The notes under the pieces: model-generated
The model's input: only the letters and a program-made list of their open reading frames with translations
What the model was told of the DNA's origin: nothing
Database searches by the model: none
In this document: piece by piece, positions 42,422 to 46,147 of the stretch
Position numbering within the stretch: the first letter of the stretch is position 1
Layout: each line of letters begins with the position of its first letter
Program-made: the position numbers and the translations under genes
Assembly: GCA_036310005.1 (NCBI GenBank)
Contig: JAXJSP010000028.1
Coordinates: 1-46,147 of the forward strand
Reading direction: 5' to 3'
Length of the DNA stretch: 46,147 nt
Source of the DNA: JAXJSP01 sp036310005
Lineage (GTDB): Bacteria; Bacillota; Clostridia; Oscillospirales; Acutalibacteraceae

Positions 42422-43327
42422 ATGATGGTGATACGCATGGAAAAAAAGGCTTTTTATAAACTTGGTGCCAACATTCGAGGTTTGCGAAAAGGCTATGGTG
42501 AAACACAGCTTGATTTGGCTATGGCTATTGGCGTTGAAACCACCGCTATTTCAAATTATGAGTTGGGAGAACGTGTCCCGGAAAGAGATGTCTTGCTTAA
42601 AATCGCAAAGCATTATAGAATTACGGAAAACGAACTCTTGCACGGAAATTTTGCCAACTTAAAAAACATGTCAAAGATGCCGATTAATGACAAAGAATAT
42701 AACAAGGTAATGTTTGACAAAATGCTACCACTTATCTGCACTGACAAAGCCCTTGAAAATGCAAAATTCAAAGAAGCTTACGATATGCACCAAGAAATGT
42801 ATGGGCTTATTATCGATGGTGAGGAATTCGACACGGATAAGATTGAACGCTGTATGGATTTGTACGATGCTGCGAGGGAAGAAGGCATAATTGAGGGCGC
42901 AGCGAACTATCTTTGGTGGCTGTTTTTCTTTTCGTTTACTTTTTCTTTTTTAACTCCTAAAATGCTTGATAATATTGCTGCATTAAAGAAAAAAGATGCT
43001 ACCATAAAAGATATTATTCACAATGGTTATCTGCCGTCATTCGATAATGAACCAACGGACAAGGAAACGCAAGAGTTCCTGGAAGCAAGGAAAGGGTTTA
43101 TTGAAGATAATGAAGTGGCGATGGTCGTCAATATTTATCGGCTGAAACATACGCAAGAATACCAAGACCTGGGCGATTATTATTTGGCACTTTATTATAA
43201 ATTCGACATCATATCTAACACCTTGAGTCCCGAAATGAATAGTGCTGTTGGCGATGAGATGATGCTTGCTTTCTCCTTGATGGGTAATTCCCATGCAGAC
43301 AATTTTATCACCTCACCAAATAAATAG
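42422..43327 (+). CDS. XRE-family regulator with long C-terminal domain
   Basis: About 301 aa. Residues about 10-70 form an XRE helix-turn-helix, LGANIRGLRKGYGETQLDLA with VETTAISNYELGERVPERD. The rest is unrecognised; LWWLFFFSFTFSFL near residue 164 is strongly hydrophobic, perhaps a membrane helix or a buried core. Starts at 42422, 42425 and 42437 are all possible; AAGGAAT favours the first two. It likely regulates the island genes. Confidence 0.82.
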   Translation: MMVIRMEKKAFYKLGANIRGLRKGYGETQLDLAMAIGVETTAISNYELGERVPERDVLLKIAKHYRITENELLHGNFANLKNMSKMPINDKEYNKVMFDKMLPLICTDKALENAKFKEAYDMHQEMYGLIIDGEEFDTDKIERCMDLYDAAREEGIIEGAANYLWWLFFFSFTFSFLTPKMLDNIAALKKKDATIKDIIHNGYLPSFDNEPTDKETQEFLEARKGFIEDNEVAMVVNIYRLKHTQEYQDLGDYYLALYYKFDIISNTLSPEMNSAVGDEMMLAFSLMGNSHADNFITSPNK

Positions 43328-43408
43328 AAAACTCCACACGGTGTGAACGAAAAACCAAAGAGAATCTGCTATACTTAAGGCACCATAAAAGAAAAGAGGT
43401 GTTCCTTA

Positions 43409-43771
43409 TTGGCAGAAGATAATCGTTTCAAAAAGTTTGTGAAACAGCATAAAGAGGAAATCATTATTGCCGGAGTAACAATAACCGCAGTTGTTGGGGC
43501 TGTTCTTATTGCAAAAAATTTTGATATACTAAAAAAAGCAGTTAACCCCGTCTCAACACCTATGATAATACCCAAAGCTGCACCGACCGAGGTGGCAATT
43601 GTTAAAAATGAGCCTACGCTCAAAATAATCGATGTGCGAGAACATTTGAGAACACTACCCGCCGGTTATCACGCATCGACACATAAAATACAAGAGGCCA
43701 CCGAAAACGGGATAGTACTTGCTACAAATCAAACCCTGGTTTCGTCGCATCCAAGGCGTTACGCAGCATAA
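43409..43771 (+). CDS. Small membrane protein, unknown
   Basis: 120 aa from a TTG at 43409 with GAGGTG eight bases upstream. A charged N-terminus is followed by one membrane helix (about 17-38, IIIAGVTITAVVGAVLIAK) and a soluble tail ending SSHPRRYAA. A TATACT-type -10 box (43369-43374) and a CACACGGTGTG palindrome near 43335 lie upstream. No known family recognised; next gene follows after 18 bp. Confidence 0.65.
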   Translation: MAEDNRFKKFVKQHKEEIIIAGVTITAVVGAVLIAKNFDILKKAVNPVSTPMIIPKAAPTEVAIVKNEPTLKIIDVREHLRTLPAGYHASTHKIQEATENGIVLATNQTLVSSHPRRYAA

Positions 43772-43789
43772 TAAAGCGAGGTGAAAGTT

Positions 43790-44566
43790 TTGTCTAAAGC
43801 AAAGAAAACAAAAAAATCCTTAACCGAAAAAATCACATACGCCTATATTCGCAGAGTGAAAAAGTGGATGTTTTGTCCGGCTTGCAGAGATGGTAAGATG
43901 GTCATTAATAAAAAATCCACCTTATGGCAATGTGAAGACTGCGGTTATCAACTATCTGCTGATGAGTTTAAGGATGATTATGTGTTCTGGTTCTGCGATG
44001 AGTGTGATGCTTACTTAAACATTCAAGAAGGCTTTGATAGAACTGCCACCAAACACATCTGCACCAAGTGTGGTTACGAAAATGACATAACCTTCAATAA
44101 CATCAAGGGAGTTTGTGTTGATTGTGGAAGGACAATGTCCGACCCGGAGCAAACACTGTGTGCTAACTGTAAGATTGCAAGAAAAGAAAAGGCGAAGGAA
44201 AGATTAAAAACAGCAGCCAAAGTGGTCGGTGTTGCTGCTACCGTGGTCGGTGTTGCTTACCTCTCCTCACAAGCAACTGATGACGATTCCACCGATACAG
44301 GATATGACCCCTTACTCGGTGGTGATGGAGGTTCTGATATGAAATTTGATTATGTTGATTCATACTGGTTAGACACCGCGTCTGAAGATGAGCTTCGAGC
44401 CACATCGAGCGAAATGGAAAGTCTGCTCGATGAACTGGACTACGATTCTGATGAACACACACGTATTTCCAATATTCACATTGATGTTGTAAATGCCATA
44501 GCAAGTAGATTTCCGCTGAATCTACCTCACCGTGAACACGGCTGGTATTTACCCAACGATGACTAA
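43790..44566 (+). CDS. Multi-zinc-ribbon protein with membrane segment
   Basis: 258 aa from a TTG at 43790 with GAGGTG six bases upstream; the GTG at 43781 overlaps that site. The N-terminal 120 residues hold several CxxC pairs: MFCPACRDGK, QCEDCGYQL, WFCDECDAYL, HICTKCGYEN, GVCVDCGRT and LCANCKIA, so at least three zinc ribbons. A helix KVVGVAATVVGVAYLSSQA follows, then an acidic tail ending HREHGWYLPNDD. Proteins of this look are frequent in clostridial islands; function unknown. Confidence 0.75.
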   Translation: MSKAKKTKKSLTEKITYAYIRRVKKWMFCPACRDGKMVINKKSTLWQCEDCGYQLSADEFKDDYVFWFCDECDAYLNIQEGFDRTATKHICTKCGYENDITFNNIKGVCVDCGRTMSDPEQTLCANCKIARKEKAKERLKTAAKVVGVAATVVGVAYLSSQATDDDSTDTGYDPLLGGDGGSDMKFDYVDSYWLDTASEDELRATSSEMESLLDELDYDSDEHTRISNIHIDVVNAIASRFPLNLPHREHGWYLPNDD

Positions 44567-44577
44567 ACCACAATAAC

Positions 44578-44596
44578 AATTTAATAAACCTATTAA
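44578..44596 (+). repeat. First copy of a 19-bp direct repeat shared with the riboswitch 5' end
   Basis: AATTTAATAAACCTATTAA occurs here and exactly again at 45230-45248, where it forms the 5' strand of riboswitch helix P1. The two copies lie upstream of the 174-aa and the 99-aa genes. The rest of the aptamer is absent here. Confidence 0.6.
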
Positions 44597-44694
44597 TCGA
44601 GCAAATGCCCGGAACCATTTAAGCAATGATAAAGATTCATATGCGAAGTTTATTTAGAAGAATAATATTTTGATAGAACCGGTGGTGAACTTAT

Positions 44695-45219
44695 TTGAAT
44701 TTTCAAGACACTTTAAAATCAAATATTAGAGAAAAATCCGAAGTGGATGCTGAAAACAAAAAGCAACGACAGGATGAACTTTCAAAAAGAGCATCAAATA
44801 CAGTTGCAACAGCCAAAAGTTATCTTCTAAATGAAGCAAAAAACGGTAATCATACAACGTTAGGCGAAAAGACAATAATTACTGCAAACATTCCGCTGCA
44901 CCCAGAGTTTTTCAGTTTGACAGTTAAGAAAAAACCTGGAAAATATCGCCGAACTTTATTGGGGCAGGTTGTATCGACAGAGCCTGCAATGATTGTGAGT
45001 ACATTTGATATCGACCCTATAATGCGAGAGGATTTTCAATTCTTTTTATCGTGTTTCAGGTCATTTGCATCCACCGAAGGAATCGTCGTAAAGGACTGCT
45101 TTGTCGAACACAATGTCAAGCACACAAAAGGAAAATTGCCATATACGGTAGAAGATATGATTTTCCAATTATTCAAGCACGAATGGATGCTTAAGGTAGA
45201 AGTTGAGGCAACTATCTAA
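44695..45219 (+). CDS. Unknown 174-aa protein of the island
   Basis: Starts at TTG 44695 with GGTGG upstream. The N-terminal 50 residues are charged and helical (LKSNIREKSEVDAENKKQ), the rest looks alpha/beta, with FQFFLSCFRSFASTEGIVVK and a C-terminal LFKHEWMLKVEVEATI. No membrane helix or known motif. The preceding 128-bp gap carries a copy of the direct repeat. Confidence 0.6.
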   Translation: MNFQDTLKSNIREKSEVDAENKKQRQDELSKRASNTVATAKSYLLNEAKNGNHTTLGEKTIITANIPLHPEFFSLTVKKKPGKYRRTLLGQVVSTEPAMIVSTFDIDPIMREDFQFFLSCFRSFASTEGIVVKDCFVEHNVKHTKGKLPYTVEDMIFQLFKHEWMLKVEVEATI

Positions 45220-45238
45220 TTATATTCAAAATTTAATA

Positions 45239-45369
45239 AACCTATTAAGAGTGCGCGAGAGAACAAGCTCATTGACCGCACAGCAACCTGCCGGGAGGTA
45301 AGGTGCTAATGCTTGTATCGATAGGTTATCTTACGAACCTGTCGATGCCGATGGGTTCTTCTTTTTTTC
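45239..45369 (+). ncRNA. S-box (SAM-I-like) riboswitch lacking P4, with terminator platform
   Basis: P1 is AACCTATT (45239-45246) with GATAGGTT (45320-45327). Then AAGAG, P2 GTGCG/CGCAC, an upper GAG/CTC stem, CAGCAACC (45281-45288), a short P3 and AAGGTGCTAA (45300-45309), the SAM-I core in the right order. The pseudoknot covaries: ACAAGC (45263-45268) with GCTTGT (45311-45316). P4 of SAM-I is missing. Downstream, ATCGATAGGTT (45317-45327) can pair with 45336-45346 as antiterminator; the competing terminator stem 45335-45358 ends in TTCTTTTTTT. Ligand-bound P1 would thus switch the 99-aa gene off. Confidence 0.75.
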
Positions 45370-45409
45370 ACTCTTTGGGAAATATATGTTTTTAAAGGAG
45401 TATAAGATT

Positions 45410-45709
45410 ATGCGCACAATCAAGCAACTAATTCAAAAAGAAACGAAGGTTTATATCTACCTTCGCAATGAGGCTGTAAAACAGCGTTTTAGCCAAGATG
45501 CCGATAACGAAGGAATCGCCTTCGATGATGGCAAAAAGGTCACAGAGAGGGCTGTGGACGATATTATGGCACTCTTGCCAGGAGGAAGGATTTGTTTCCT
45601 TGGATTTGTCGGTAGAATGTGTTATGGCAGCGGTTCGGCAGACGCTGTTCGCATTGATTATGAAAAGTATGCCAATGGCGAGGAAAACTACCGCACAAAT
45701 TCACAATGA
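45410..45709 (+). CDS. 99-aa unknown protein under the riboswitch
   Basis: The ATG at 45410 has AAAGGAG nine bases upstream; an ATG at 45386 would contain that site. MRTIKQLIQKETKVYIYLRN, then QDADNEGIAFDDGK, and LLPGGRICFLGFVGRMCYGS look like a compact alpha/beta protein with no known motif. Nothing in it points to methionine metabolism, so the link with an S-box-type leader is unexplained. It is the last gene of the island. Confidence 0.65.
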   Translation: MRTIKQLIQKETKVYIYLRNEAVKQRFSQDADNEGIAFDDGKKVTERAVDDIMALLPGGRICFLGFVGRMCYGSGSADAVRIDYEKYANGEENYRTNSQ

Positions 45710-45812
45710 AACTTTTACACCGACAAAAGTTTCATTGTGAGTTCAAAGCATAAAAATAGCAGTAAAAACACCACGCTGGAGTGGTAGTTTTACTGCACAA
45801 TGAAACTTTAAG
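45701..45812. repeat. Inverted-repeat cluster at the island's right end
   Basis: TCACAATGAAACTTTT (45701-45716) has a perfect inverted copy at 45725-45740 and a direct copy of CACAATGAAACTTT at 45797-45810. Between them a second long hairpin (45759-45796) starts GCAGTAAAA and ends TTTTACTGC. The first stem can terminate the 99-aa gene; the repetition suggests a small non-autonomous element or an island end. Confidence 0.55.
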
Positions 45813-45866
45813 AAAAGAGCAAAAGGCGTAAAATCCCTTGATTTCAAGGTGTTTCGGTAAAAAGAA

Positions 45867-45901
45867 AAGCACGGTAGTTTCGTATCAAAACTACCGTGCT
45901 T
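45867..45901 (-). terminator. Terminator of the tRNA-Tyr/tRNA-Thr transcript
   Basis: AAGCACGGTAGTTT and its complement form a perfect stem over a 7-nt loop; on the minus strand it is followed by TTTTCTTTTT. Confidence 0.88.
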
Positions 45902-45904
45902 ATT

Positions 45905-45988
45905 TGGTGGGAGAGGGTGGATTCGAACCACCGAAGCCGAAACAACAGATTTACAGTCTGCCCCATTTGACCGCTCTGGAACTCTCCC
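45905..45988 (-). tRNA. tRNA-Tyr (GTA)
   Basis: 84-nt class II tRNA on the minus strand with the long variable arm of bacterial tRNA-Tyr. Acceptor GGGAGAG pairs with CTCTCCC, discriminator A, encoded CCA at 45907-45905. The anticodon stem-loop CAGACTGTAAATCTG gives GTA. Its 3' end points toward the island. Confidence 0.97.
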
Positions 45989-46004
45989 GGATATAAATTT
46001 GGCG

Positions 46005-46080
46005 TGGAGCTGGTGGACGGACTTGAACCCCCGACCTGCTGATTACAAATCAGCTGCTCTACCAACTGAGCTACACCAGC
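46005..46080 (-). tRNA. tRNA-Thr (TGT)
   Basis: 76-nt cloverleaf: acceptor GCTGGTG with CACCAGC, discriminator T, encoded CCA at 46007-46005. The anticodon stem-loop CTGATTTGTAATCAG has anticodon TGT. It precedes tRNA-Tyr by 16 bp and shares its promoter and terminator. Confidence 0.97.
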
Positions 46081-46101
46081 GAATTACCAAACGCAAGAAA
46101 G

Positions 46102-46130
46102 ATAATATCATAATTATTCAATTTTGTCAA
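46102..46130 (-). promoter_or_regulatory. Promoter of the tRNA-Thr/tRNA-Tyr operon
   Basis: TTGACA and TATTAT on the minus strand with a 17-bp spacer, 21 bp before the tRNA-Thr 5' end. Confidence 0.85.
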
Positions 46131-46147
46131 TAATAAATTTATAAAAA

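Noticed and set aside
45905..45988. tRNA-Tyr 3' end as attachment site of the outer island
   Set aside because: No copy of the tRNA 3' end is visible near the rhaD boundary at 29,666, and the island holds no tyrosine integrase.
1..46147. CRISPR arrays and rRNA genes
   Set aside because: No regularly spaced repeats with unique spacers and no rRNA-like sequence were seen on reading the window.

Overview
The window looks like a chromosomal segment of a low-GC, Gram-positive anaerobe of the Clostridia, probably a gut-associated Oscillospirales/Ruminococcaceae-type bacterium. Reasons: AT-rich coding with AGGAGG-type ribosome sites and several TTG starts, a SpoVB-like flippase, a DUF1846 protein, a group translocation (PTS) fructose operon, tRNA genes with encoded CCA ends, and mobilization genes of the Tn1549-like kind. 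Species identity is an inference.

Region 1 (1-29.67 kb) is mostly core chromosome. It starts with a partial Gfo/Idh/MocA oxidoreductase. A five-gene minus-strand operon fruR-fruK-fruA-ptsH-ptsI follows, holding a fructose transporter, its kinase and regulator and the two general PTS proteins; this HPr lacks the usual regulatory serine. Next are two fused gene remnants (flavodoxin-like N-terminus, alpha-L-fucosidase C-terminus) downstream of an iron alcohol dehydrogenase, then tRNA-Arg, uppP, a MacB-like ABC transporter with a zinc-ribbon partner, lacZ-alr-SDR, a four-gene cell-wall/spore-type cluster ending in a SpoVB-like flippase, a formate/nitrite-type channel, a DppA-like D-aminopeptidase, upp, a DUF1846 protein, and a rhaBAD rhamnose operon.

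Region 2 (29.67-45.87 kb) is an accessory island between rhaD and tRNA-Tyr/tRNA-Thr. It opens with the 3' remnant of a LlaJI-type restriction endonuclease. Its own genes (J-domain protein, HIRAN protein, XRE regulator, zinc-ribbon protein, several unknowns, and an S-box-like riboswitch in front of a 99-aa gene) are interrupted by a second mobile element.

The nested element (31,115-40,910, about 9.8 kb) is bounded by reconstructable sites of its large serine recombinase. Joining the outer flanks at an AA dinucleotide restores the J-domain gene in frame. Joining the inner ends gives a 48-bp attP that is symmetric about that AA, with 18-bp arms matching at 17/18. The element carries a small lipoprotein, a low-GC cargo operon (HTH, TIR-domain protein with the expected catalytic Glu, a CxxC/HC protein, a PH/SHOCT protein, a DUF4041-GIY-YIG protein), a structured leader RNA with a terminator/antiterminator, an HTH protein, an oriT-like region, a ribbon-helix-helix relaxosome protein and the recombinase. 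It has no relaxase, so it is probably mobilized in trans. The TIR operon is the best candidate for an undescribed defence-like system; the compact riboswitch and the leader RNA are the best RNA candidates.
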